Assembly (NCBI GenBank): GCA_012295275.1
Contig: CM022669.1
Span: forward strand, 13,062,672-13,097,671
Direction: 5' to 3'
Length of the DNA stretch: 35,000 nucleotides
Source of the DNA: Chrysomallon squamiferum
Taxonomy: Eukaryota; Mollusca; Gastropoda; Neomphalida; Peltospiridae
Shown here: piece by piece, positions 1 through 14,176 of the stretch
Layout of the letters: each line of letters begins with the position of its first letter
Numbering within the stretch: the first letter of the stretch is position 1
The notes under the pieces: model-generated
The model's database searches: none
Seen by the model: only the letters and a program-made list of their open reading frames with translations
What the model was told of the DNA's origin: nothing
Translations under genes and position numbers: made by a program

Positions 1-335
1 TGAATCATTAACTTGCGGTTTATCAGTCGTGAAGATGTACGTAAAGCTGACTTCAGAGGAAGCATCCTTGGAATGTAAAAAAAAAAAAAAATAGAAAGAA
101 AGAAAGAAAAAAGTACTTTCGAATACTTTGAGTTTAATGGAATGTCTTTTATGTTTTAATGAGATATGTTTTTTAGTTGTAACATACAGACATATTCCCC
201 CTGAAAAAAAAAATAAAAAAAAATAATAACAATAACAATAACAATAAAAAGAAGAAGAAGAAGAAGAAACGACCAACTGACGTAAACACGAGAATCGAGA
301 ATAGCATATAAACACATGCACACAAACATATATAC
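1..335. other. Non-coding start of window, presumably intron
   Basis: No exon is recognisable. The stretch holds an A-run near 78-91, an A-rich tract near 205-250 and a short (GAA)n run near 250-268. It most likely lies in the intron upstream of the 30-nt microexon at 1790, because that microexon needs a preceding exon that is not seen in the window. This placement is inference. Confidence 0.5.
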
Positions 336-1789
<1,454 letters not shown>

Positions 1790-1819
1790 AAACTGATAAG
1801 AAGAAGAAGAAAGATCTCG
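1790..1819 (+). CDS. Lysine-rich 30-nt microexon of Ig-domain gene
   Basis: A strong pyrimidine tract ending in CAG (1787-1789) and a consensus donor GTGAGT (1820-1825) bracket exactly 30 nt. Read with two leading bases completing a split codon, it encodes T-D-K-K-K-K-K-D-L plus one base. That G joins the AT at the start of the Ig exon to give Asp. The other two frames either hit TGA or do not fit the phase of the Ig exon. The exon is symmetric (phase 1-1), so it could be included or skipped without a frameshift. It would give a charged linker just before the Ig domain. The (AAG)4 core suggests it may come from a trinucleotide repeat. The 12-kb distance to the next exon and the lack of an identified upstream exon keep this at moderate certainty. 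Confidence 0.5.
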
Positions 1820-3519
1820 GTGAGTACTCGTTATATTACTGAATTATTCTTTTATTTTTTTTATTACATTCCTGGAGTCACGCATGCTTGCAGAATCTCT
1901 AGCACTCTCTCTTACACACACACGTACGCAACACACACAAAACCAACGCTCACGCACAACACGAAACCACACACACCCAGCCTCACACTTTCCCTCCTTC
2001 CTTCCATTTTTTGAGGGTTTTTTTTTTTTTTCATATATATATATATATATTTGTCTGTCTGTCAGTCAGTCTCCATTTCTTCAGTAATTGTTCAATATGT
2101 ATGTATATTTGTCTGTCTGAATGTCTCTCTCTCTCTGTCTCTCCGTTTCTTAAATAACTGTACGTTTGCTGTCTTTCTCCGTTACTTCGGCAATTCTTCA
2201 GTAGGTGCGTACCCTGCCGACTGTCTGCACTGCACAAGAGTTTCGTGACGACGTTTTACACTCGAGAACTCCGCATGGACTCCTAGCTTCCTGATTAAAT
2301 GTTTCTCATCGCTGGCGGGCGAGAGAGTCGGAGGATGTTGAAATCTGTTATCTAGTAACTTGCCTGCAATTTTTCATCGATTAGCGGGCTCTCTATGCCA
2401 AGCCACTCATCGAGGGCTGATGGTCTGAATTAAGATTTAAATGATATTGACTTCGTGTTCAAAACCTTTTTATATTTTACCTCTTCACGGGACAGAAAGC
2501 AAAGTGAGTTATTTTCAAGCTTGTGTCGAACTCGCTGAAAAAAAAAAAAAAACATTTCTGGGTGTGTTTTTTTTTTTTAATTTATAAATTGTTGTTTTAA
2601 CGGTGTGAATTATGTCATTATTGACATTTGAGAAATGATACAAAATGTTGAGGGAATAAAATCAAATCAATAGAAGTTTTACGGAACTGGAGTCATGGTG
2701 GTAAATTTAAAAAAAAAAAAAAATGTTATCTGAATTTGTGGATACAGTAAATAATGAATTATTATTTAATGATAGGTATTACGTGTCAGATACAAATCAT
2801 GACATAAGAATGACTATTTTTTTATTTATTTATTTATTTATTTATGATACTCAGAAAACTAATCTTCAACCTTTTGCCATGCATTAATTTATAATATATA
2901 AAAAAGCATTTTATGACATTGGAACGAGGAATTCCTTACTGCCTCCAGTTACAAAGACTGAATATATGCCCCATCACTCTTCAGACACAAAACTAATACC
3001 TATACACAGAAAAACAATTCACGCATGTATTTAATATTAACTGGGAGAAATAGGAAGAAGAAAGAAAGTTAATGTGGTGAGTAAACGATAATGAACAACA
3101 GCGTATAAAAAATGTCTACGCTGTCTGTAAAAAAAAAAGAAGATGTTTTTTAGAGACTAAGATTTAATTATCAGGAAGTTGTGACTTTAATGCACAAACG
3201 TTACATTAACGTTAAACTGTGTTTTAAAAAAACAATTTAAAATAAATAAAAATATATATATATGTATTAAATATTAAAAAATTAAAAAGAAAAAAGAAAG
3301 AAGATATTGATGCTCAGTAAAGTTATCTTTAATCTCATCCACCATTACAGCTATCTGCTAATTTGTTTCATACACATGCACAAGCATAAACGCACACACG
3401 CACACGAACGTTTCGGATAAAAGCTAGGTTATAGTAAAAAAAATATTTTTTAACTGGACTGTTTAGGGAAGGTGAGAGAGAGACAGGCATGAAGACAGAC
3501 AACTAGGAAGGGGAGGGGG

Positions 3520-3521
<2 letters not shown>

Positions 3522-3599
<78 letters not shown>

Positions 3600-3620
3600 C
3601 AGAGACAGAGACAGAGAGAG
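3522..3620. repeat. (GA)n array passing into (CAGAGA)n
   Basis: Pure AG dinucleotides run to about 3580 and then change to about six CAGAGA hexamers, a variant that probably arose by point mutation of the dinucleotide and then spread by slippage. A G-run borders it on the left. Confidence 0.95.
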
Positions 3621-4882
3621 TATTTTTAACTGAACGTAAGAGATGTGAAAAGGATGTGAAAAATACCATCAGTTTTAAGAGTTGTTATCTAAAAAGAAAT
3701 AATAGTAGGCTGTGTTCTAGTTTAGTCTCTATCAATCCATCTGGAAATTGATACTTCAGTTTGTAATTTAAACTGTGACTTAACGAGTCTGCGAGTCTGC
3801 AGAAGTTACATAAACCAGCTGCCAACGTAGACTACAGCTTCATTTTCTGTCTCTGTATTTTACAACATACCATCTAATATTCGTTAATAATCAAAAGTGA
3901 AGTAACATCACTCTGGAAGAAAATTAACATTCGTTAACCACAGACGAGATAAATTGTAAAAGATATTTCGCAGTAAATGAAAACTCTGAAATACGACCAG
4001 TATTTGCAGCATAAAAGATGTCTTTCTTAAAGGTCTACCAAGAACTGAGCTTAGAAGTTCATGTTTGTTAAATATAACATTAGTCCCTCTCATGTCCAAA
4101 CCTTTAATAAGATAATGTATTACTATGACAGGTCCTATTATATACCTTATCACAGGCTTATAGAGAAAAAAGACTAGGCGTTTATTTGTTATATATTCCG
4201 GATGGAACATCTCCCTATAACGATAATTAATTAGCAGTGTAGGACTATTTGACAGCGACATCTGAATACCATGTGTATGTTGTCCGACAATAACGTGTTA
4301 GAACTATGGCATGTTTGTATGTATTGTCGTTGTTTACTGGATAATTTTTTTTTTTATCTATTGTAACAAACATCTTTACGTGTGTGCACTTTAAATGTCT
4401 AACTATATATAATTATCTACAATCTTACCACAAATGGGGGAAAAAAGATGCTATACGCCAAATGGTGGCGGAATTTCAGGAAAGAGAAATGAATAAATTG
4501 ACTGTTTTGGAAAGTAGGTCTTCTAAACAATACAGTTAAACAAGTCTTAAGTGCATGTACGTCTTTTAGTTAATGATGTTTGTCTCAGAAGATTAAATAT
4601 TAATCTGCTGCTCTCTTTCTTACCGTATTAAGAAACAAATCCACCGTAGCAGAAACAAAAGACGTTTCTGTCAATTAGGAGTTGATGCATATTTAATTTA
4701 GTTTGGTGCTGACAAAACAAAAGGTTAGGTTTGATCATGTTACAGCAGTGGAAATGACAAAACTGGAATAGAAATTTGAATCCTTTTTTTCTGATCGCTC
4801 AAACGCTGAAGTAAAGAATGATATATAATTTGTTTTTGAGAATGTTAGCTATTTATTCTGTATATTTGTACACACATCTCAG

Positions 4883-4999
<117 letters not shown>

Positions 5000-5816
5000 G
5001 TGTGTCCCTTCGGTTGCGTATTTGTTCACATCTCTCGTTATGTACGTACAAATGTGCGCTTTTGTGGAATAAATGTATTATATAACAGAAACAGCAATCT
5101 TGTATTTAATTGCAAATTTTTATTTCCTTCTGAATACTCTTAACACCACTTCTTTTGTCAAAAGTAAAAGTATTTCTGTATTTCATTAATTTGCCAAATA
5201 CCTCAGCTAAAGTGAAATAAATCCAAGAATACGATCTCATTTTCGTTGACGCCGACTCCCGTAGTCGTATTACTGTATTCGATACAGTTCTTCTAATTTG
5301 CTGGACAATCAATCCGCACAACACGAGTCCATTAATCTCCTCTGGACACTGGTGGTGTCCACGAAGGTCAAGTTTAATCTGCTGTGCTCCTCGTCATCTT
5401 GTTGCAATTAAGTTTACGCGTTCAATCATCCTAACTGACCGCTAGTCTGTCCGACATTGGTGAGACGCCGTTGATTGGAACCAGCGTCCAGTGTGACAGA
5501 GAGAATCAAGATGGCCGTAGAAGGTGTTAGGCAGTTTTGGTGATGGGACGGATGCATGTAACACGTGAAATACGGTCGCAGATTTACACACGAAAGTTAA
5601 TTACTTTACCAAATTAAAAACAGTGGTATGTGATTTCGTGTGGGTGTGTGAGTGTACACGTGTGCTTGTGTGCCTAAGAATGTGTGAGTATATGTTATGG
5701 CAATAGTAAAAATGTATATAGTTTTACTGACATAACTATACACGTTTGTACATGCATTCACAAATACACGTATAACACATTCGTACGTACGAGCGCTAGA
5801 ATGCAAGCACATGCAC

Positions 5817-5826
<10 letters not shown>

Positions 5827-5856
<30 letters not shown>
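5827..5856. repeat. (AC)n microsatellite
   Basis: A run of fifteen AC units within a broader CA/TA-rich area (about 5740-5860). Confidence 0.9.
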
Positions 5857-5858
<2 letters not shown>

Positions 5859-8800
5859 ATACAGTTTAATACAACACAGTACAATACGTTACTGAAGTGA
5901 CACGCTCACACCATCACTTCTTACTCTAAAACGCATTACACGTCGTAATTATTTACGTTTCGAACAAACAAACACTAATGCCGAAAGGCAATCTCAGCAT
6001 TTGAATCGTACGTCATTAAATGTCCAATAAATGTCAGCTTATTATTGCTGCTAATCGAGTCGAAGCAGCCTCTGACCTGCGTTTCACCATCGTAGCTGAT
6101 CAGCCTGACAGAAACAGCTACACCACACTGCGTGGGGCTCTGCAAACATCTCGGGGTAATGCCTCGCTATTGTGGAGGAAATTACATCAGCAGAATATGA
6201 CGGTACAGAGCGCGGCGTAATAATAGAAGCGATTCGGTATTGTTCGGTATTCATGACAACTGTAAACCTCTCGATTGTTTCGAGTGCTAGTGCCGTTCGT
6301 CGGAACATCATTTACTTAACGACGGAGAAAATATCTTGAGTAAATATGCATTAAACGGAGACAACAAGTTAGGCGGTGTTTAATTTAAATTATATTGAGT
6401 TGTTCTGAAAAGAGCTTCTGAAACTCTTAGTTCTGCTGATAATGTTTGGTGTAGATATATATATGTGTGTGTGTGTGTGTATACTGGAAAGGTTGTGTGA
6501 GGCGACTGCTTAACAATGCAATTTTCATTTTGCTTATATTGTTAGAACTCAAACTGACGTATTCAAAACGTCTGATTGGACTGAAGTTTCCAAGCCAGTA
6601 GGCGCCTCTCCACACTCGAATCTGCCGCAGATTTCAAATATTTGAATGTTAATGATCGTATCAATTCCGATGATCTGAGCGAACGGTCTGTCTGTTAGCG
6701 CGCGATTGTGTACAAACTCTTTATATCGACAATCAGTAACGTGCAGCTTGTTCGCTAGACAAACAAAACGGGATAGATTTTCCAATACGAAATGCGTAGC
6801 CAGGACCCTAATACGGAAAACGTACACAAAGCGTAACCATTGTAAGAACCGAATATAAACGATCACAACAGCCAGTTCGTTTATGCAGAAATATTAATAT
6901 ATTTACTTGCACTTGTTATTTCTGCGTGTATGATAATAGAATATTAAATGATGTAATTCATACTTGGTGATGGTTGTGAATGTGATAGTGTAAGGTTCAA
7001 GTGAATTATGGCACTTCTGAACAGGAAGTATACATTTTTATTTTATTTTTAATATAAATAAATAAATAAATAAGAAAAGTATAAAAGAAAAATCAAGAAT
7101 GTAAAAAGTCACTGGCTATAACGTACGATTTGTTACATAGAAAATACATGACCACTCCGGCTATAAAATCACTTTTCTGTTGCGTATTCTCTTCTATTAC
7201 GACCTAATGCGTAATTAACAGATTAAATCTTTCAGAGAGAGAGAGAGTAAAAGTTTTAAAACCTTTTTTTTTTAACTTATGATCCTATTACACTGTTTTT
7301 CATACACGTGTCGAAGTGTGTTTGAAAAATAATAAATTGAGTTAGTTTCATTAAGAAAATGGCTTTGACTTGCAGAACCCTTTGTTGCGTTTTGGTTACT
7401 CCCAGGAATTTTCGATCCAGATCGTTAAACATGCAACGCAAAAAAAAAACCAACCACATTACACTGTGCTATTAATGGAATGAGAAGTTGAACGTTGGTA
7501 ACGACTGTTATCGTTATGATAACGACACTCAAAGATGACGTTAACTTTCCGTCCATGATAATGGTAATGATGTCATCAATAATACTGTTGACGATTTTAA
7601 AAGCTCTTATTATTGCCTCGCTTTTGGTTTGGTTACCATTACGATGCTGGTCACTGATATTAGATATAATCTTATTTGTAAAGAAATCTTTAAGAAACTG
7701 TATGATTATAACCGTCGTATAGTTCTGAAATCCATAATAAAGAACTGGAAACCAGTAACTATCCAAAAAAGCGTGATAAAGTTCAGACAATTCAAAATTC
7801 ATCAGCTACGTGTCTTTTAAATTTAAAAAAAACCAACAAAACAAACCAACAACCCAAAAACAAACCAAAAAACCCAGTAAAAAAAAACATGTATTTTGCT
7901 GTTGACTCAGTCACAGCACGAACTGATATTGATTGTGTAATAAATGATGGAGTCCACCGTCACGAAACGAATGACGTAATTTTTCTCCCTCCCAAGCGAA
8001 ATCAGTCTCTCGACACGAAACGAAACGACGAAAAAAAAAAAAAAAAAAATCCTCTATCAGACCCGTAGTCTGCAATGTCCGACATCCTGGCTAATTCGAA
8101 AGAGTTTTCCACCATAATCTAAATTAGCTTTTGCTTTATCACGTGTTAAAAAGCCGGTTTTCCACCAATGTGTGTCTTTGAATATCATCTGGAATCTGGG
8201 TTGTCTGTACCACGAGTTTGTTATATTTTTATTAAGTTTTAGATTACAGACCATTTTACGCTTCATCGTAACGTAAACGTAACAGAATAATGACAACAAC
8301 AACAACAACAAACGAAACAAAACAAAACAAAACAAAAACAGGTGGAAAAGAAATGAAATTTGTGTATTCACACAATTATTCGTTTTAGTGGCTACATTTT
8401 CACATTCATTTAAAAACACAAAAACATATTTCGAAACTGAAATTATGGTTATGAATCTCTGTCTTGGGTACAAGACCTATAAGCGAATTTGTTCTTTTGA
8501 AAGCAAATATTTAGTTGACTGTCGCGTTGCTAAATTATTATCAAATATATCGCTATTTCATTAGGAACAGAGATTACCATTTGGATACATAGTCAGTGGT
8601 CCTAGATTTTTGTTCTGTGGTATACTAGAGTTTGAGTACCTACTGATGCAGACTCGATTGTGTATTTAAAATACTTAGTAATATTATAAGCAGCTGGACC
8701 CATAACATTATCTTAATTTAACAAAAGAAATTAAATTCTTAAATCTGTATATACAAGCCAGTAGTAGTAGAATTATGGATCATTATTTACGTGAGTACGT

Positions 8801-9111
8801 TAAGCTACCGTATGTACTATAAAACACAGTGTTGAATACTGAACTGATTTCAAGTCTTAAAAACGTTTTTAACCCTAAGCTACAAACTGAATTACTATGA
8901 TTTATACGTTCATAAAATTCACCATTGAATTACATCCGCTGTTGATTCAGAATGTTAGAACCTTTTTAACCATTATGATGTAGTAGCTGTACCATAAATC
9001 TTCATTTCCTTCTCTCTTGGGTCTTAGCTGGTCAGTTATAAAGTTAGTCAAACTTTTGTTCAGCTGGATTGTTCTATTTAAGAATTGTTGATTTTAAATG
9101 TATAGTCGGTT

Positions 9112-9232
9112 TCAAAAAAAAAAATAAAAAAAAATAAAAAATAAAAAAGAATGGTAATAATTAAATAAATAAAATAAAAGGAAAAAAAAAAAAAAAAAAG
9201 AAAGAAAAATAAATAAATAAATAAAAAATATA
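9112..9232. repeat. A-rich tract with AAAT/AAAATAAA units
   Basis: Nearly pure A with scattered T and G, including an (AAAT)n end near 9207-9224. It resembles an expanded poly(A) or low-complexity tract. It lies about 330 bp left of the SINE; that SINE is on the minus strand, so its own tail would also be on its left, but the gap is too large to link the two. Confidence 0.7.
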
Positions 9233-9565
9233 TTTTGTAATGCATCATAAATTGCAGAAGATATGACGGTGCTTGTTAGATCAGTAAAGAAATCGGAAAA
9301 TAAAATAAAAATTCACAAATTGCTCTTGCTGTCGGACGCTTGTGTAAACTGAGCAAAATTTGTAGCAAAAACATTTCTTTGTAAATACGATCTTTGATTT
9401 TTATGATATTGATTGAAAAATATATCTTTTCATAAAAGGCAATATGCAGGATGAAAACAAATATATAATAATATTTACAGAAATAATGTGATAGTTTTGA
9501 TTTCTGACAGATACTTTGATAGCATAGAAGAGTTAAAGAAGTGTTTTATTTAACAATTCATAAGG

Positions 9566-9775
9566 AGCGGTAGCTCAGTAAACGACAAAAGAAACTTGCT
9601 GACGGCATCCAATGGGCATTTCCTTTTTTATTAGCATAGACGCGAAGGCACATACCACGACCTTTGATAAACCATTTAACGAGCACCGATCTGAATGGGA
9701 AAAAATACCAGCTGGTGGACTGACGATTCATCCTGCTAGCTATGACACCACTTGCACTCTAACCACTAGGCCAAA
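9566..9775 (-). mobile_element. tRNA-derived SINE copy, diverged
   Basis: On the minus strand the element begins with an RNA polymerase III A-box-like segment (GGCCTAGTGGTTAGAGTGC, complement of about 9755-9773). A degenerate B-box-like segment follows about 25 nt later (complement of about 9717-9733). Further on it reads TTTTTTCCCATTC and then ATCAAAGGTCGTGGTATGTG (complement of about 9650-9670), which I recognise from memory as the conserved central segment of tRNA-derived SINEs common in molluscs. The rest, to about 9566, is more diverged. No clear target-site duplication was seen and the ends are approximate. SINEs have no protein and are mobilised by LINE enzymes. A specific family name is not given because a database comparison was not possible. 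Confidence 0.65.
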
Positions 9776-11118
9776 ATCCGTCAACGTGTAACTACATATG
9801 TTGGTAGATATAATAACTGCTTAAGCAAACATTCTTTGAATTATACCTTTTATTATAACTTTGAATTAGAAGAAATTACTATCGTAGTTTAAGAAACATT
9901 CATCTTTCACGGGCTGAAGTTGATTTATCAACAACATCTTAATATCAGAGAATAAATGTTTTGTGGTATAGTCTGCAAATGTTTCAGTGTTGAGAACAAA
10001 CAGATTCAGATTCGTATAATTCACGTGAATTAAATGCTTTCTGTAAAGGCCTGAAGAATTAGTTTCTGTGTTAAGGATAGATTAATGTTGATTCATTAAA
10101 AATCACTTTGTCTTAATGCTTTAAACGTCTCCTGTACAGCAGCTTCATCTTCGAGATAAGAACAACAGAAAACAGATTATCATTTAGTCTTCCTCGATAC
10201 ATTAATCCTCTACCGAACCTCTACCGAATTAGGTATTCAGATTTTCATTTATTGATCATTATCATTTTTGTTGTGATAACTGTTTCGTCCTGGGACAGAT
10301 TATTTGCTTGTTTTTCGAGAATAACCGTTTTTCAAATACTGGAAGTGTACTTAGGATATTCTTGAATAAAATCAGTTTTATTCTTAATTTTGTAAATGTG
10401 TGTGTATCTGTGTGTGAATGTGTCTTCTTACTGTTGTTTTGTTTTTCTTTCACTCATTTTCTACTGTAATTTGTTTACCTAATATCTTAATATTGCGTCT
10501 TTACTGATAACAAATAGCTTTTGCCATCAACAGCATTATTCATTTATGGAATTAAGAAACCTGACCTGAAAATTTTGATTTTACTTATTTTCAGTCGGTC
10601 TCTGAAATTACTGAAACCATTTAAAAATAATTAATAATAATAAAACAAAATTAGAATACATTTGAAATAAAAAGAGAAAAAAACATCCGTAAATCATTTA
10701 AAACAAAGAAAAAGAAATTAGTGTTCTTTTTTTACTTTTTACTTTTTTTTATATATATATATTTTTTTATTACGACTGTCAAGGGAAAAAAATGTTTCAG
10801 TGTTATCTATAACTCATTACTGTCATTCAAGAGTTTTGTTTGAGTTGTAACGATCTGGTTACACAGATAAACAAAACGCAGAGGATTTGAAGTGATCAGT
10901 TATTTTCAAACTGTAAAATCCCAGAGTTACCTTAATTAACTTATCTGTAAACATCACTCTCTTCGTAATTCCCTCACCAGTTTCAGCAGGCTACATTTTC
11001 TTCATTTGATATTATAATATTTGTCACAGTTATACTTCGGGCTTCTTTAATTGTATTTCTGCATGGTCTGCTTTGTTTCTGCTTGGATTATTTGCTACCT
11101 TGCTTGGTTATTTATTTA

Positions 11119-11145
11119 GTCAGTCAGTCAGTCAGTCAGTCAGTT
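11119..11145. repeat. (CAGT)n microsatellite
   Basis: About six to seven tetranucleotide units within the long intron, followed by a T-rich tract at about 11150-11175. Confidence 0.9.
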
Positions 11146-11356
11146 AGTTATTTTTTTTTTTTTTCTTCTTTTTTCTTTAACTGTTGTTATTTCTAATGTA
11201 TTTTTCTTTAATTAATATTATTATTATTTATTTTTGTGACTATCTTAATCTTAATACTGGTGTTACCAATTATTAAATTGCAATTTATATTGCAAAATAC
11301 CTTTCTAGATAGCTTATTTACGCAGCATCTGATCTTGAACTGTATTACCAATTACT

Positions 11357-11460
11357 GATCTAGAATTTATAAAACGAAGTGCCGATCTAGAATTTATGTT
11401 AACAATTACCGAGTTAGTGTTTCTATTTTCACCTACCAATCTAAAATATATGTTACCAGT
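11357..11460. repeat. Degenerate short repeat with GATCTAGAATTTAT units
   Basis: The 14-mer GATCTAGAATTTAT occurs at 11357-11370 and again at 11384-11397. A mutated form occurs at about 11437-11450, and TTACCAATTA-type segments lie between and before the copies. This looks like a decayed minisatellite of roughly 27 bp. Confidence 0.5.
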
Positions 11461-11802
11461 CACAGCTATTTATTTTATTACAAGTCCTCCAAGTCGGTGT
11501 TTTTATCACTGCTTTGTACTATTAAAGACTTGCAAACGTTTCATAAATTATGAAGCGGCTCATCATCGGTACTGTTGGTACGTCATTTCCGGTCGGCTGT
11601 GCTCTTTATGGCCGAGCGTTTCCTGTTATTCTTTCATCCACCAAGGTCTTTCAGACGCCGGAAATTATTGTCGTTGTTGGAACAGAATTACGTTTTCTTT
11701 TGTAATTTCGACTCAACTGTCTATACTCAATATTTCAAGATCGCATTACGATTAACTCACACGGCTTGGGCGAAGCGCGCGAGGATCGATGACAGAGCCT
11801 AA

Positions 11803-11985
11803 CCTCTGCTGGAGAAACTATCCGTTTCGTTTGGCACGGTGAAAGATGCCGCACATGATGGGCGACCTGTAACTAATTCTCCAGATAGTTTTCAAAACGG
11901 CTTCCTGTCCAGCTCCGAGATCGAAATTTGTGATCTGAAAAGAGACATGTTGGTCGATGCATTAGCAAACGCTGTTGATGAATAG
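11803..11985 (+). other. Short unexplained open stretch, possible gene or transposon fragment
   Basis: After an in-frame TAA at 11800-11802 the frame stays open for 60 codons to a TAG at 11983-11985. The base composition is less AT-biased than the surroundings. The conceptual peptide includes TVKDAAHDGRPVT, which weakly recalls the hinge after the helix-turn-helix of Tc1/mariner-type transposases. No start codon, splice borders or further transposase motifs (such as the DDE/D residues) were found. It may be chance, a decayed transposon piece or an intronic element; I do not claim a function. Confidence 0.2.
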
Positions 11986-13309
11986 ACGGGAGAAGTTACA
12001 TTGTCATCTGTAAATCTTTTTCTTCATCTGTCTTTCATTTTAATTGTTTTCTTTCTTTCTCTCTCGCTCTTACCTTGATTAATATTCCACTATGTGTTTA
12101 CTTCGAGATAAACGTTTAATGTGTCAATTTTACTTTGATATTCATACGCCATGCTGAAATGTTGTCTGCTTAGCATTCCAGTGATGATTTTCTGATGATT
12201 TGACGAAACAAAACAAAAATCACATATATTATTTTTTTTTTTTATCTATTAGTTACTTCATATTTTTTCAGAAATACCAGTAACAGTAACATTAATTTAT
12301 TTTTCTTGTTTATGAATAATCTGCCCCATTAGCGAAAACTAAGCCAAATAAATAATTAATTAACATGCTTGGATGGCATTTAGGGATGGGTTTAATCGGA
12401 GCAATAAAGAAAATATACGTCGTTATTAACTGTTACTCTGCCAAGCGTGAAATCTGTTAATCTCAGCAAGCCAAAGAAAATACAAAACTGTTTATATCTG
12501 ACCCCCACAATAACACGTCTTCGATGAACCAGGATTAATTCGATTACTGTGTTGTTAATTAACCTGATTTGCCAAACTACAAATCTATCCAGCCGATCGG
12601 CGACTGACGTCGGGGTCGAAGAGGGAAAATTTTTTTTTTTTTTTCTGGAAATAAGTCGGTTTTCGACAGGGTCGATAACACCATCATTGAAAAGTTCATC
12701 TCCTTGCGGAGATTTTTTGTATCGAGTACAAAAAAAAAAAAAAAACGTGTTAAAAGGTTCCGCTGTTCTGATTCAATGGCGTATAGAAATCACTGGGATC
12801 TGAAGATTGGGACTGTTTCGAAAATATCTGATTTGAAGGGGTTAATTCCCTTTGGAATCAGGTCTTTTGAAAACTGCGTTTTGTAGATCAAAGAGGTTGT
12901 TCAAGTTTACTAGAACACGTTTTATAAAAAGATTTCAGGTCGACAGATTTGTGAACTTGTTAATGTAATGGAGAAATCGGGTTTCTTTCCTAAAAAAACC
13001 TTTTAGTGTAGATTTTTGTGAAGTTCTGTAAGTCTGATTAAAGACGGAAAAAGAATCATAGAAACCAGCCTTTTACCATACATGAACATAAAAATAGCCA
13101 GTCAGTAGACTCAGTCAGCAGATCAGCAAATCAGTCAAATCAAACAGTTAATCAGTTAACAAATATGTACGTTAGATTCCTTTATTCTATTTTCGTTGCC
13201 AGTGTAAAGTTCACAGATAAAAAAAAAATAATCAGATATTTGACATTACTCCTTCCCGTGACAAATACTCATAGAAAAGGAATAACAGTAAAACACGTTT
13301 TATTCAGCT

Positions 13310-13610
13310 TCTGAGCCGCAATCACCGCTGTTACCATTTTACTAATGTCTACCATTATTAATACTAATACTGTTACTACAACAACCACGGTATCACTGCT
13401 GTTACTACTACTTCTGTTCTTACTTGCACATTAAACCAGCTTACTAAACAATGTTACTATTGCATTAGTACCGTCACAATTACTGCAACCGCTTTTAGTA
13501 ACTACTGATATTGCCATCATCATCATTCTTTTTATTTTTTGTTATTCATCCCAATCATTGTATCATCATCATCACCATTATTATTATTGTTTTGTTATTG
13601 TTTTCGTTCT
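13310..13610. repeat. Degenerate ACT/ATT/ATC trinucleotide tract
   Basis: Interrupted runs of ACTACT, ATTACT and CATCAT units, ending about 270 bp before the Ig exon acceptor. It is of the same type as the tracts at 1614-1735 and 33290-33545. Confidence 0.6.
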
Positions 13611-13885
13611 TACTACTAATTTTTTAATTTGGCATTTCAGATTAAGATATATTTTCGTTTTATTTTGTTATAGCAAATCTTAACAACTTAGATTTTGAAG
13701 TTTATATATCTCACAATACAGTTTTAATCATCAGCGACAAATCGGGGCCACTTGTGGCATGACGAGAAAATTCTTCTTTTTTTATAAAAACATTCCTTCA
13801 ATTTGAATATGCACATCTATATAAGGACGCAGATTTACATTTACAACCACAGCAGATCCTTGATTTCATTATATTTTACTCTCAG

Positions 13886-14176
13886 ATATCACCATCACTG
13901 GAGAGCCGTACGTAGACAAAGGGGAGGTAATTAAACTGACATGTAACGCCACCGGAAGAGAGTATCCGCCGGAAGAGCTTGACTGGTTTAAGAACGGAAA
14001 CAAGATGGAGACGAACTTTGCCAAGAAGATCTACATAAGAAAGATGGTTTCGATCAACTCAAAGACCATCATCAGTGTTCTGCACATCAACAAAGCTGAC
14101 CTCAACGACGCAGGAACTTACGTCTGTCGTACGTCAGACAAACAAGTCACAAGCAAGAAGGTGGAGGTGCTGAATG
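13886..14176 (+). CDS. Immunoglobulin-domain exon
   Basis: This 291-nt exon has acceptor TTTTACTCTCAG before it and donor GTAAGA after it, and both borders are phase 1. It encodes 96 complete residues that form one Ig (V/I-set-like) domain. The first Cys lies in LTCNATG (about residue 19, with an N-glycosylation site at NAT). The core Trp is in DWF (about residue 33), and a typical DAGTYVC holds the second Cys (about residue 80). The closing strand ends in VEVLN. The ITITGEPYVDKG start matches the usual A-strand of such domains. The closest resemblance from memory is to small two- or three-Ig proteins of invertebrates (zig-8/lachesin-like), which act in adhesion or as secreted or GPI-linked surface proteins. 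This assignment rests on family resemblance only. The domain itself is certain; the exact orthologue is unknown. Confidence 0.92.

Noticed and set aside
3908-4261. 117-codon open frame on the minus strand
   Set aside because: No recognised domain, no splice context, AT-driven residue content (Ile, Leu, Phe, Tyr, Asn). Chance is the simplest explanation.
8057-8473. 138-codon open frame on the minus strand
   Set aside because: Its middle part is a translation of AAC/AAAC repeats and T/A runs. The C-terminal part looks more protein-like but has no recognised family or splice borders.
9566-9600. tRNA-like GGTAGCTCAGT at the left end of the SINE region
   Set aside because: It resembles a tRNA D-arm, but no anticodon stem, B-box or acceptor stem follows on the + strand.
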